Shown one piece after another: positions 8,503 to 16,082 of a stretch of DNA of 64,000 nucleotides (position 1 is the first letter of the stretch; each line of letters starts with the position of its first letter). The translations under genes were made by a program, and so were the position numbers. This stretch comes from Oryzobacter telluris (lineage in GTDB: Bacteria > Actinomycetota > Actinomycetes > Actinomycetales > Dermatophilaceae), in contig NZ_CP170723.1 of NCBI RefSeq assembly GCF_043099285.1, positions 1,550,001 to 1,614,000 of the forward strand. Direction: 5' to 3'. The notes under the pieces were generated by a model. The model was not told the DNA's origin, did no database searches, and worked only from the letters and a program-made list of their open reading frames with translations.

Positions 8503-9848
8503 GGCTCACCGTCGTCGGCTGCTCCGGCTCCTTCTCCGGGCCCGAGTCGGCCGCCTCCAGCTACCTCGTGCAGGCCGAGGCCGACGGGCGCACCTGGAAC
8601 CTGCTCCTCGACCTCGGCAGCGGCGCCCTCGGGGCCCTGCAGCGGCACGTCCACCCCGACGACCTCGACGCCGTGGCGCTGAGCCACCTCCACCCGGACC
8701 ACGTCGTCGACCTGTGCGGCCTCTACGTCATGCGTCGGTACCGCCCGGCCGGTCGGCTCCCCGGCCGACTGCCCGTGCACGGCCCGTCGGGGACGGCCGA
8801 ACGGCTCGCCCTGATGTACCACGGGGTCGAGCCCGGCGGCATGGAGAGCGAGTTCGAGGTGTCGACCGTCGGGCACGGCCGCTCCTTCACGGTCGGCCCG
8901 TTCACCGTCACCGCGTTTCGCGTCAACCACCCGGTCGAGGCCTACGGCTACCGGGTCGAGGCCGACGGTGCCGTGCTCGCCTTCACCGGCGACACCGACG
9001 ACTGCCCGGCGCTCGACGACCTCCTGCGCGACGCCGACCTCGCCCTCGTCGACTCCGCCTTCGTCGACGGCCGCGACGACGTCGAGGGCATCCACCTCTC
9101 GGGCTCCCGGGCCGCCGCGGCGGCCGTGCGGGCCGGTGGCGTGCAGCGCCTCGTCCTCACCCACGTCCCGGCGTGGAACGACCCCGAGGTGTGCCGGGAG
9201 CAGGCCGCCGCGGTGTGGCCGGGCGAGGTCGAGCTGGCCCGGGCGGGGGAGACCCACGACCTGGGCGCAGGGTCCGCGCAGCCCGCTCCCGCGGCCCCCG
9301 CCGTGGCCGTCGACCGGGCCGCCGGCCTGGCGATGTTCGCCGCCTACCGGGGCGCCCACCCGCACCTCGCGCCCGAGGACGACCTCGTCGTCGAGGCCTT
9401 CGGCGACGGACCGGCCCTGGCCGACGAGCTCCTCGCCTACGTCACCGACGGGCCGAAGCGGGCGACCGCCGGGCTCGTGGCCGGGTACGCCCACGACGGC
9501 GACCCGCTGCCGCGCGTCGGCTCCCACTGGGTGGCCTGCGACGGTGCCGGCCGCCCCCGCGTGGTCCTGCGCACCACCGAGCTGCGGGTCGGACCGCTGC
9601 ACTCGGTCGACGAGCGGTTCGCGTGGGACGAGGGCGAGGGTGACCGCACGCTGGAGTCATGGCTCGACGGCCACCGACGGTTCTTCCGCCGCCAGTGCGA
9701 GCAGGTCGGCATCGAGTTCTCCGACGACCTCGAGGTGTGCTTCGAGCGCTTCTCCGTGGTCTGGCCGCCCGAGCTCGCCGACGCCCCACCGGCCTCCGGC
9801 GGCAGCCCGCGGGACACCGCCGGGGACGCGGGCGCCGCGGCTCGTTAG
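8499..9848 (+). CDS. Metallo-beta-lactamase-fold hydrolase fused to an ASCH domain
   Basis: A 449-residue two-domain protein. Residues 1-255 form an MBL-fold hydrolase: HLHPDH at 63-68 for zinc, His144, Asp165 in FTGDTD and His222 in LTHVP. Homologues without the tail commonly sit between murI and rph; their substrate is unsettled. After an Ala/Pro linker (about 258-270), residues 278-425 match an ASCH domain, with GPKRATAGL, RVGSHWVACDG, VVLRTTELRVGPL, FAWDEGEGDRT and a final FERFSVVWP. ASCH domains are proposed to bind RNA or hydrolyse nucleosides. The linker contains an in-frame GTG (VAVDRAAG), as if two genes had been joined without a stop. Confidence 0.85.
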   Translation: MRLTVVGCSGSFSGPESAASSYLVQAEADGRTWNLLLDLGSGALGALQRHVHPDDLDAVALSHLHPDHVVDLCGLYVMRRYRPAGRLPGRLPVHGPSGTAERLALMYHGVEPGGMESEFEVSTVGHGRSFTVGPFTVTAFRVNHPVEAYGYRVEADGAVLAFTGDTDDCPALDDLLRDADLALVDSAFVDGRDDVEGIHLSGSRAAAAAVRAGGVQRLVLTHVPAWNDPEVCREQAAAVWPGEVELARAGETHDLGAGSAQPAPAAPAVAVDRAAGLAMFAAYRGAHPHLAPEDDLVVEAFGDGPALADELLAYVTDGPKRATAGLVAGYAHDGDPLPRVGSHWVACDGAGRPRVVLRTTELRVGPLHSVDERFAWDEGEGDRTLESWLDGHRRFFRRQCEQVGIEFSDDLEVCFERFSVVWPPELADAPPASGGSPRDTAGDAGAAAR

Positions 9849-9851
9849 CCT
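9846..9851 (+). promoter_or_regulatory. -10 hexamer TAGCCT, leaderless rph promoter
   Basis: TAGCCT overlaps the stop codon (TAG, 9846-9848) of the MBL-ASCH gene and lies 7 bases before the rph GTG, suggesting an internal promoter for rph-rdgB in addition to read-through from murI. Confidence 0.5.
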
Positions 9852-9858
9852 TGGGCGC

Positions 9859-10614
9859 GTGACCGACGCACCCCGCCACGACGGCCGTACCCCCGACCAG
9901 CTCCGCGAGGTGCGCATCACGCGCAACTGGCTCGACCACGCGGAGGGCAGCGTCCTCGTCGAGTTCGGCCGCACCCGCGTGCTCTGCGCCGCCTCCTTCA
10001 CCGAGGGCGTCCCGCGCTGGCTCAAGGGCAAGGGCAGCGGCTGGGTCACCGCCGAGTACGAGATGCTCCCGCGCTCGACCAACACGCGCTCGGACCGCGA
10101 GTCCCGCCGCGGCAAGGTCGGTGGCCGCACCCACGAGATCAGCCGGCTCGTCGGCCGCAGCCTGCGCGCCGTCATCGACACCAAGGCTCTGGGCGAGAAC
10201 ACGATCGTCCTGGACTGCGACGTCCTCCAGGCCGACGGCGGCACCCGCACCGCGGCCATCACCGGCGCCTGGGTGGCCCTCGCCGACGCCGTCGAGGACG
10301 CCCGCGCCCGCGGACTGATCAAGGCCTCGGCCCAGCCCCTCACCGGCTCGATCGCGGCCGTGAGCGTCGGCCTCATCGACGGCCGCCCCGTCCTCGACCT
10401 CGACTACCCCGAGGACTCCACCGCGCAGACCGACATGAACGTCGTCATGACCGGCGACGGCCGCTTCGTCGAGGTGCAGGGCACCGCCGAGGGTGCGCCC
10501 TTCGACCGCGACCTGCTCGGTGGGCTGCTCGACCTCGCCACCGTCGGGTGCGCCGAGCTGACCCTGCTCCAGCAGGCGGCGCTCGAGGCGGCACCGCGCG
10601 AGCGCACCCGATGA
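9859..10614 (+). CDS. rph: Ribonuclease PH
   Basis: A 251-residue phosphorolytic 3'-5' exoribonuclease that trims the 3' ends of tRNA precursors. The RNase PH core is intact: an N-terminal ITRNWLDHAEGSVLVEFG, the phosphate- and RNA-contact segment RESRRGKVGG, LDCDVLQADGGTRTA and the late MNVVMTGDGRFVEVQGTAE. The GTG start follows a -10 box by 7 bases. The ATGA overlap with rdgB couples the two genes, a common actinobacterial pair that combines RNA trimming with nucleotide-pool cleaning. Confidence 0.96.
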   Translation: MTDAPRHDGRTPDQLREVRITRNWLDHAEGSVLVEFGRTRVLCAASFTEGVPRWLKGKGSGWVTAEYEMLPRSTNTRSDRESRRGKVGGRTHEISRLVGRSLRAVIDTKALGENTIVLDCDVLQADGGTRTAAITGAWVALADAVEDARARGLIKASAQPLTGSIAAVSVGLIDGRPVLDLDYPEDSTAQTDMNVVMTGDGRFVEVQGTAEGAPFDRDLLGGLLDLATVGCAELTLLQQAALEAAPRERTR

Positions 10615-11246
10615 CCCGCCGGCTCGTCCTCGCGACGCGCAACGAGCACAAGGTCCACGAGCTGCGCCAGATCCTCGCCGGCCTCGTCGACGACCTCGGC
10701 CTCGAGGTCCTGGGCGCCGACGACGTCGACGGGGCACCCGACGTCCCCGAGACCGAGGTGACCTTCCTCGGCAACGCGCGGCTCAAGGCCGTCGCGCTCG
10801 CCGAGGCCACCGGCCTGCCCTCGGTGGCCGACGACTCCGGCCTCGCGGTCGACGTGCTCGGCGGGTCACCGGGCGTGTTCTCGGCCCGCTGGTCCGGGTC
10901 GTCCGCCGGGGAGGGAGCGGCCCGCGCCGCCAAGGACCGCGCCAACCTCGCGCTCCTGCTCGAGCAGGTCGCCGACGTCCCGGACGAGCACCGCGCCGCG
11001 GCGTTCGTCTGCGCGGCCGTCATCGCGATGCCCGACGGTCGGGTCGAGGGCGTCGAGGGCCGCGTCGCGGGCATCTTGGTCCGCGAGCCCCGGGGCACCA
11101 ACGGCTTCGGCTACGACCCGGCGTTCGTCCCGGCCGGCGACACCCGCACGCTCGCCGAGTACACCGACGAGGAGAAGAACGCGATCTCCCACCGGGGCAA
11201 CGCCTTCCGCGCCCTCGAGCCGGTGCTTCGCGAGCTCTTGGGCTGA
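10611..11246 (+). CDS. rdgB: RdgB/HAM1 non-canonical purine NTP pyrophosphatase
   Basis: A 211-residue enzyme that hydrolyses ITP, dITP and XTP to monophosphates and so keeps deaminated purines out of nucleic acids. Visible motifs are LATRNEHKVHEL at the N-terminus, VADDSGLAVDVLGG (metal-binding acidic residues), GVFSARW, GTNGFGYDPAF and ISHRGNAF near the end, all characteristic of the family. The ATG overlaps the rph TGA by 4 bases. It is probably the last gene of the murI unit; 41 bases separate it from the next glycosyltransferase. Confidence 0.96.
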   Translation: MTRRLVLATRNEHKVHELRQILAGLVDDLGLEVLGADDVDGAPDVPETEVTFLGNARLKAVALAEATGLPSVADDSGLAVDVLGGSPGVFSARWSGSSAGEGAARAAKDRANLALLLEQVADVPDEHRAAAFVCAAVIAMPDGRVEGVEGRVAGILVREPRGTNGFGYDPAFVPAGDTRTLAEYTDEEKNAISHRGNAFRALEPVLRELLG

Positions 11247-11287
11247 GGGCGGTCCGTGTCCACGCACCCGGGTGGTGAGGGCGGCCC

Positions 11288-11998
11288 ATGATCGTCGTCG
11301 GCTGCTGCGTGGGCCCCGGGGGGCGGTACGACCGGATCACGGGCCCGTCCCTCGCCTCGCTCGTCCAGCCGGACGACGTCGTGGTCCTCGTGGAGGGAGC
11401 CAGCGGCATCTGCGGTGCGTACAACGCGGTGCTCCGGCGCGCTCGTGAGGTCGAGGGGTGTCAGGGCGTGCTGCTCGTCCACGACGACGTCGAGCTGCCG
11501 GGACGCGACGTGCGTGACGCGCTCCTCGCTGCGGCAACCGAGCCCGGAGTCGGGCTCGTCGGCGTGGCCGGCGGTAGAGGCCTCGCCTGGGGCAAGTGGT
11601 GGTCCGGACGCCACCTCGCGGGGCACCGCAACGACACCCGCGGGACCTTCGACCTCGGACGGGTCGCCGACGACGTCGACGCCGTCGACGGCTGCCTGAT
11701 GTTCATCACCCCGCGCGCCGTCCACGTCGACTTCGACGAGGTCACCTTCCCCGCCTTCCACGGCTACGACGTCGACTTCTCGCTCCAGGTGCGCAGTGCC
11801 GGCCTGAGGGTGGTGACGCGGTCGATCCCCTACCGGCACCTGGACAAGGGATCCGCCGGCGATGACGCCACCTTCGTCGAGGCGATGCGCGACCTGGAGG
11901 CGAAGTGGCCGGGGTGGATCCGCCCCCCGTCCGTGCCGGAACGGATGGTGTCCCGGATGCGCCATGTCGCGCGCCGCGGCAGGACCCCGGGGTCCTAG
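11288..11998 (+). CDS. Glycosyltransferase-like protein, GT2-related (PF13712-like)
   Basis: A 236-residue small GT-A-like protein. It has VLLVHDDVELPG (DxD-like metal site), GLVGVAGGRGLAWGKWW, a central VDGCLMFITPRAV and FHGYDVDFSLQV, the pattern of glycosyltransferase-like family proteins that lack a long C-terminal part. Its TAG stop forms the first three bases of a TAGGCT -10 box for tRNA-Leu. It is separated from the main polysaccharide loci but belongs to the same functional theme. The substrate is unknown. Confidence 0.72.
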   Translation: MIVVGCCVGPGGRYDRITGPSLASLVQPDDVVVLVEGASGICGAYNAVLRRAREVEGCQGVLLVHDDVELPGRDVRDALLAAATEPGVGLVGVAGGRGLAWGKWWSGRHLAGHRNDTRGTFDLGRVADDVDAVDGCLMFITPRAVHVDFDEVTFPAFHGYDVDFSLQVRSAGLRVVTRSIPYRHLDKGSAGDDATFVEAMRDLEAKWPGWIRPPSVPERMVSRMRHVARRGRTPGS

Positions 11999-12001
11999 GC
12001 T
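11996..12001 (+). promoter_or_regulatory. -10 hexamer TAGGCT for tRNA-Leu, built on a stop codon
   Basis: TAGGCT begins with the TAG stop of the upstream glycosyltransferase and ends 8 bases before the tRNA. Transcription would start at about 12008-12010, essentially at the mature 5' end. Confidence 0.5.
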
Positions 12002-12009
12002 GGGCGCGC

Positions 12010-12091
12010 GCGCGAGTGGCGGAACTGGCAGACGCGCCAGGTTTAGGTCCTGGTGCCTTCGGGTGTGCGGGTTCGAGTCCCGCCTCGCGCA
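12010..12091 (+). tRNA. tRNA-Leu (anticodon UAG)
   Basis: An 82-base class II tRNA. The acceptor GCGCGAG pairs with CTCGCGC, the anticodon stem CCAGG/CCTGG encloses TTTAGGT with anticodon TAG, there is a long variable arm, and the T-arm is GCGGG TTCGAGT CCCGC. Discriminator A at 12091; CCA is not encoded. The ribosome-binding site of the next gene begins a few bases after the 3' end. Confidence 0.95.
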
Positions 12092-12106
12092 CCGGAGGAG
12101 GAGCTG

Positions 12107-13138
12107 ATGGGCATCAGGGTGGTCGTCGGCGAGTTCGACGCCGGGACCGGGTGGGACCCGGTGACCGTCATGGCGCGACTGCTGGCCCGCGCCCTGGGCG
12201 CCGAGCTCGTCAGCGTGCCGCACCGGCGGCTCTCGTCGCGCGCCTACCCCGTCGTGGCGCGTGCGCCCCGACGTCGAGGCCCCCTGACGACCATCGTCGT
12301 CGCCCCGCAGCCGGTCCACCTGTACGCGCTGCTCGATGTGGCTCACTGGCTTCCTGGGAGCGGGCTCACCGCGGGGTGGGTGATCGACTCCTTCCTCCTC
12401 GACAGACTCCCCGCCGTCGCTCGTCGGCGACGCCACTTCGACCACCTCTTCGTCACCGACGCCGAGATGGTGCGCGACTGGGCCGACGCGACCGGCATCA
12501 CCACCTCGTGGCTCCCCTGGGGCTCGGACGTCCTCGGCCGTGGGTCGGGCCAGGTCGTCCGGCCGGTCGACCTGCAGCGGGTGGGACGACAGCCGGAGAC
12601 CTGGAGCGACGACGACGACGTCGCGCGGCTCCTTGGCACCCGCGGGCTCGTGTACTCGGGCCGTCCCCCCTTCGTCCCGGACGTCGACGGCAACCAGGCC
12701 GCCGTGATGGGTGCGATGGCCCGGGCCAAGATGACGCTGTCGTTCACGAACCGGTTGAGCCCCGCCGGCTACACCCACCACAGCCGTGAGTACCTCACCG
12801 GGAGGTGGGTCGACGCCGTGGCGTGCGGGGCCCGCGTGGCGGGGGTCGCGCCACGCTGCGCGGCCACCGAGCGCCTCCTGTGGACCGGCGCCACCGTGGA
12901 CCTCGGCGGGGTCGATCGTCGTGAGGGCCTGGCACGGGTCGAGGAGGCGGCGGCGGCGTGGACGCCTGCGACGCCCGGCTCGATCCACCGGCGGGCCCTG
13001 GCGCAGGTCGACTGGCGCTGGCGCTTCGCCGAGCTGGTGGAGGTGCTGCACCTCGAGGCCCCCGTGCTCGAGGCGGACCTCGCGACCATGCAGGGGAGCG
13101 GTACGCCGCCCGCTCCGCCGCTCCGGGGGCCGGGGTAG
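12107..13138 (+). CDS. Putative glycosyltransferase (GT1/CgeB-like)
   Basis: A 343-residue protein with the layout of a CgeB/GT-B transferase. The C-terminal part contains MTLSFTNRLSPAGY, HHSREYLTGRWVDAVACG and ERLLWTGATVDL, the acceptor-helix and donor-loop arrangement seen in such enzymes; the N-terminal half lacks clear motifs. Start at ATG 12107 behind GGAGGAGGAG, which begins only 3 bases after tRNA-Leu, so tRNA and mRNA are probably cotranscribed and separated by 3' processing. The function is inferred from fold resemblance and from nearby glycosyltransferases. Confidence 0.6.
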   Translation: MGIRVVVGEFDAGTGWDPVTVMARLLARALGAELVSVPHRRLSSRAYPVVARAPRRRGPLTTIVVAPQPVHLYALLDVAHWLPGSGLTAGWVIDSFLLDRLPAVARRRRHFDHLFVTDAEMVRDWADATGITTSWLPWGSDVLGRGSGQVVRPVDLQRVGRQPETWSDDDDVARLLGTRGLVYSGRPPFVPDVDGNQAAVMGAMARAKMTLSFTNRLSPAGYTHHSREYLTGRWVDAVACGARVAGVAPRCAATERLLWTGATVDLGGVDRREGLARVEEAAAAWTPATPGSIHRRALAQVDWRWRFAELVEVLHLEAPVLEADLATMQGSGTPPAPPLRGPG

Positions 13139-13141
13139 GTT
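13136..13141 (+). promoter_or_regulatory. -10 hexamer TAGGTT for bcp
   Basis: TAGGTT overlaps the TAG stop of the preceding gene (13136-13138). It would give a leader of about 30 bases holding the AGGAGG ribosome-binding site (13166-13171) of bcp. Confidence 0.45.
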
Positions 13142-13177
13142 GGCCCCCAGTGACCGCCGACTTCCAGGAGGCCCTTC

Positions 13178-13651
13178 GTGGGTGACCGTCTCAACCCCGG
13201 CGACAGCGCGCCCGACTTCACGCTGCCCGACGACACGGGCTCGCAGGTGACGCTCAGCGACCTGCGCGGCACCAAGGTCATCGTGTACTTCTACCCGGCC
13301 GCGATGACCCCCGGCTGCACCAAGCAGGCCTGTGACTTCAGCGAGTCCCTCGAGTCGCTGCGCCGCGACGGCTACACGGTGCTCGGCATCTCCCCGGACA
13401 CCCCGGCCAAGCTCGCGACCTTCCGCGAGCGCGACGGCCTCACCATCACCCTCCTCGCCGACGCCGACAAGGCCGTCCTCGAACGGTGGGGTGCCTACGG
13501 GGAGAAGCAGCTCTACGGCAAGACCGTCGTGGGCGTCATCCGCAGCACCGTCGTCGTCGACGAGGACGGCACGGTGTCGCACGCGTTCTACAACGTCAAG
13601 GCCACCGGCCACGTCGCCAAGCTGCGCCGCGACCTCGGACTGGAGGGCTGA
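13178..13651 (+). CDS. bcp: Thioredoxin-dependent thiol peroxidase (BCP/PrxQ)
   Basis: A 157-residue peroxiredoxin that reduces H2O2 and organic peroxides using thioredoxin. The peroxidatic Cys47 lies in MTPGCTKQAC with the catalytic Thr44, and the resolving Cys52 is five residues later, the PrxQ helix-alpha2 arrangement. The fold-typical APDFTLPDDTG, VIVYFYP and GISPDTPAKL are present. The GTG start follows AGGAGG at 13166-13171 by 6 bases. Two bases separate its stop from the DUF3618 gene, implying cotranscription. Confidence 0.93.
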   Translation: MGDRLNPGDSAPDFTLPDDTGSQVTLSDLRGTKVIVYFYPAAMTPGCTKQACDFSESLESLRRDGYTVLGISPDTPAKLATFRERDGLTITLLADADKAVLERWGAYGEKQLYGKTVVGVIRSTVVVDEDGTVSHAFYNVKATGHVAKLRRDLGLEG

Positions 13652-13654
13652 CGC

Positions 13655-13930
13655 ATGGCCACCCGCCCCGCCCTTCCGGCCACGGTCCCGGCCCTCGAGG
13701 CCGAGATCGCCGCGCGCCGCGAGCGCCTCGGCCACACCATCGACGAGCTCGCCCACCGGGTGAGCCCGAAGACGATCCTGCACCGGCGGACCGAGGCCGC
13801 CAAGGCGCGCTTCGCCGACGTCGCCACCACCCCCGAGGGAGACCTGCGCGTCGAGCGCCTCGCTGCGGTCGTCGCCGTGGTCGCCGTCGTCGGTGGGCTG
13901 GCGCTCTACCGACGCCTCCACCGGCGCTGA
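13655..13930 (+). CDS. DUF3618 small membrane protein
   Basis: A 91-residue protein. An N-terminal soluble stretch, ALEAEIAARRERLGHTIDEL followed by VSPKTILHRR, is the DUF3618 signature common in actinobacteria. One transmembrane helix is at about residues 69-84 (LAAVVAVVAVVGGLAL), followed by a short basic tail (YRRLHRR). A small envelope-associated protein with a cytoplasmic amphipathic part is likely; its biochemical role is unknown. It follows bcp by 3 bases and converges with the GT2 gene, whose stop is at 13934. Confidence 0.85.
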   Translation: MATRPALPATVPALEAEIAARRERLGHTIDELAHRVSPKTILHRRTEAAKARFADVATTPEGDLRVERLAAVVAVVAVVGGLALYRRLHRR

Positions 13931-13933
13931 CCC

Positions 13934-14950
13934 CTACCGCCGGGCGCGCTCCCGATCGAGCTCGTCGCCCTTCTGCGCGCGGAAGGTGTCCTGCGCGGCA
14001 CCGCCGTGCCGACGGCCTGCGACGGCCGACGCCTCGGTGACGAGGGCGACGAGGCGCCCTCCGACCCCGGCCGGCGCCCTCGGGAGCGCGCGGTCGACCA
14101 TCCGTCCGGCGGCTCCGGCGCGGCGCCGGTCACGCAGGCCGAGGGAGAGGACCGTGCTGGCGAACGACCACAGCCTCGCGCGGGTCGTGCGAGGCGCCGG
14201 GGGGGCGACCACGAGCGAGGCGGAAGGATGGCGCGAGCGGAAGAGCACCTCAGAGGCACCGCTCACCCAGGCCCGAGCCGCCCTCGTCTCCGCGTCGTGG
14301 GCGGCCCCCCGGTGCTCGATCTCGAGGTCCGGATCGATGACGATGCGGATGCCGGACTCCTGGAGGCGCAACCCGAGGTCGGAGTCCTCCCGGTAGGAGA
14401 AGGACTCGTCGAATCCGCCGACGGCTTCCAGCCGGTCGCGCAGGACCGAGTTGTGGGCGGCCCAGGACACCCACCGCTCGCCCTCGGGGCGGGCGTAGGA
14501 CGCGGCCAGGGCCCGGGCGGTGGCGGACCGCCCGTAGGCGCGGGCGTAGGGGGAGTCGGGCAGCACGTCGCGCGTGAGGCCGACGACCCCGACGTCGTCG
14601 GTGTCGCGATGGTGCGCGAGGTGGCGACGCACCATGTCCGGCGCGGGGGTGAGGTCGTCGTCGCAGCGGATGATGACGCGCCCTCGTGCCACCGCCACGC
14701 CCGCGTTGAGGGCGACGGCGGCACCGCCCGCGCGGTTGCGTGTCACCACGGTCAGCACGAGACCCGGGGCGCCTCGCGCGAGCACGGCCTCGGTGTCGGG
14801 ATCACGTCCGTCGACGACGGCGACGACTTCCCACGGGTCGACGGTGTCCTGCTCCGCCAGAGCGGTGAGGAGGGCCGGGAGCCGGTGGGAGCCGCGGTGG
14901 GTCGGGACCACGACGGTCGCGGCGAACTGTCCGGGCTGCACACGCGGCAC
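13934..14950 (-). CDS. Family 2 glycosyltransferase
   Basis: A 338-residue GT-A protein. TVVVPTHRGSHRLPALL starts the nucleotide-binding domain, GRVIIRCDDDLTPAP supplies the DxD metal site, and VGGFDESFSYREDSDLGLRL carries the ED acid-base region. About 100 residues after the catalytic domain are Arg/Ala-rich and may dock at the membrane. A monocistronic minus-strand gene lying 75 bases from tRNA-Lys. It probably acts on a surface glycan; donor and acceptor are unknown. Confidence 0.82.
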   Translation of the reverse strand: MPRVQPGQFAATVVVPTHRGSHRLPALLTALAEQDTVDPWEVVAVVDGRDPDTEAVLARGAPGLVLTVVTRNRAGGAAVALNAGVAVARGRVIIRCDDDLTPAPDMVRRHLAHHRDTDDVGVVGLTRDVLPDSPYARAYGRSATARALAASYARPEGERWVSWAAHNSVLRDRLEAVGGFDESFSYREDSDLGLRLQESGIRIVIDPDLEIEHRGAAHDAETRAARAWVSGASEVLFRSRHPSASLVVAPPAPRTTRARLWSFASTVLSLGLRDRRRAGAAGRMVDRALPRAPAGVGGRLVALVTEASAVAGRRHGGAAQDTFRAQKGDELDRERARR

Positions 14951-14991
14951 GCTACCCGCCCCGGAGCGGTGCGGAGGGAAGGTCCGGACAG

Positions 14992-15023
14992 CACGAAGGG
15001 CCCCTCGGGAGGGGCCCTTCGTG
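14992..15023 (-). terminator. Hairpin terminator after tRNA-Lys
   Basis: Thirteen-base perfect arms (14992-15004 and 15011-15023) with a 6-base loop start 3 bases beyond the encoded CCA of tRNA-Lys. There is no U-tract, as usual for actinobacterial hairpin terminators. Confidence 0.8.
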
Positions 15024-15025
15024 GG

Positions 15026-15101
<76 letters not shown>

Positions 15102-15147
15102 GCGGTGGAAAACGTTAGCAGGACCAGACCGCGGGAGCGAAATCCGC

Positions 15148-15831
15148 TCAGGCGAAGGGGTCGTCGCGACCCGTCGTGCGGGCGTCGACCGTTCGGTCGT
15201 CCTCCTCGGCGTCGGCCGCGGTGTTCGCCTCCTCGTCGGTGCGGGGGCCGCCGAGCAGCCGCCACTGGGTGGAGAGGGCGAGCAGGCCGACGAGGACGAC
15301 GACCCCGAGCAGGACCCAGACCCACGCTCCCGTGCCGCCCTCGGAGGACGTCGGGGTGGTCTCGGCGGTGGGTGTCGTGGCGGGCGTGGCGCTGGGGGTC
15401 GCGCTCGGCGTGGGCGTCGCGCTGGCCGTCGAGGTCGGCGCCACGGTGCTCGTGAAGGTGACCGTGCCCGAGATGGGGTGCCCGTCGGCGCTCACGACGC
15501 GGTAGGTCACCAGGTGCTCGCCCGCGGGGAGGTCCTCGGCGAGCACCTGCGAGACCTGGCGTCCGTCGACCGTGGGCTCGCCCTGCGTCTCCGAGCCCCC
15601 GGGGCCCTTGACGGTGACCTTGACGAAGGTGGGGTCGACGTCCTCGTTGAAGGCCAGGACGACCTCGGAGGCGGTGTCGACCCTCGACCCGTCGACCGGG
15701 CTCGAGGACAGCAGTCGGGCGTGCATCGGCAGGGCCGACGACGGGGCGGCGAACACCGGGAGGGCCCCCGCCAGGAGCGCGACCGTGACGAGCAGGACGA
15801 TGACGATGGCGGACGCACGGCGGGACAGCAT
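15148..15831 (-). CDS. CopC-domain copper-resistance-like exported protein
   Basis: A 227-residue secreted, membrane-anchored protein. A signal peptide (MLSRRASAIVIVLLVTVALLAG, ending near AFAAPS-like residues) is followed by a CopC domain, with the His of PMHARLLSSSPVDG as predicted copper ligand and a second His in SADGHPISGTVTF. A Thr/Pro/Ser/Ala-rich linker leads to one transmembrane helix (VWVLLGVVVLVGLLAL) and a charged tail. The ATG at 15829-15831 is chosen because it has an upstream GGGAGGA; a GTG 21 bases earlier is possible. It sits between tRNA-Lys and tRNA-His on the same strand. A copper-binding role follows the family. Confidence 0.85.
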   Translation of the reverse strand: MLSRRASAIVIVLLVTVALLAGALPVFAAPSSALPMHARLLSSSPVDGSRVDTASEVVLAFNEDVDPTFVKVTVKGPGGSETQGEPTVDGRQVSQVLAEDLPAGEHLVTYRVVSADGHPISGTVTFTSTVAPTSTASATPTPSATPSATPATTPTAETTPTSSEGGTGAWVWVLLGVVVLVGLLALSTQWRLLGGPRTDEEANTAADAEEDDRTVDARTTGRDDPFA

Positions 15832-15899
15832 GCCCCCATCCTCCCAAACCACCCGTCACGGACCGCGCGGGAGGTCGGCCGCGACCGAGCCCGGACACG

Positions 15900-15941
15900 C
15901 ACCGAGCCCCGGTCCGCGTGACAGCGGACCGGGGCTCGGTG
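15900..15941 (-). terminator. Hairpin terminator after tRNA-His
   Basis: Perfect 18-base arms (15900-15917 and 15924-15941) with a 6-base loop begin two bases after the encoded CCA of tRNA-His. It isolates the tRNA from the copC-like gene downstream. There is no U-tract. Confidence 0.85.
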
Positions 15942-15943
15942 AC

Positions 15944-16019
15944 TGGGGTGAGTAACGGGACTTGAACCCGCGACCCTCGCGACCACAACGCGATGCTCTA
16001 CCAGCTGAGCTATACCCAC
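15944..16019 (-). tRNA. tRNA-His (anticodon GUG)
   Basis: The body is 15947-16019, with CCA encoded at 15944-15946. The acceptor is GTGGGTA/TACTCAC with one G-U pair, the anticodon stem TCGCG/CGCGA encloses TTGTGGT, and the discriminator is C as usual for bacterial tRNA-His. Confidence 0.95.
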
Positions 16020-16082
16020 CACGACGGGCGCGATCGTCATCCTCCGATGGCGGTGCGCCCGTAGCGCGGACCATCGTACCCG

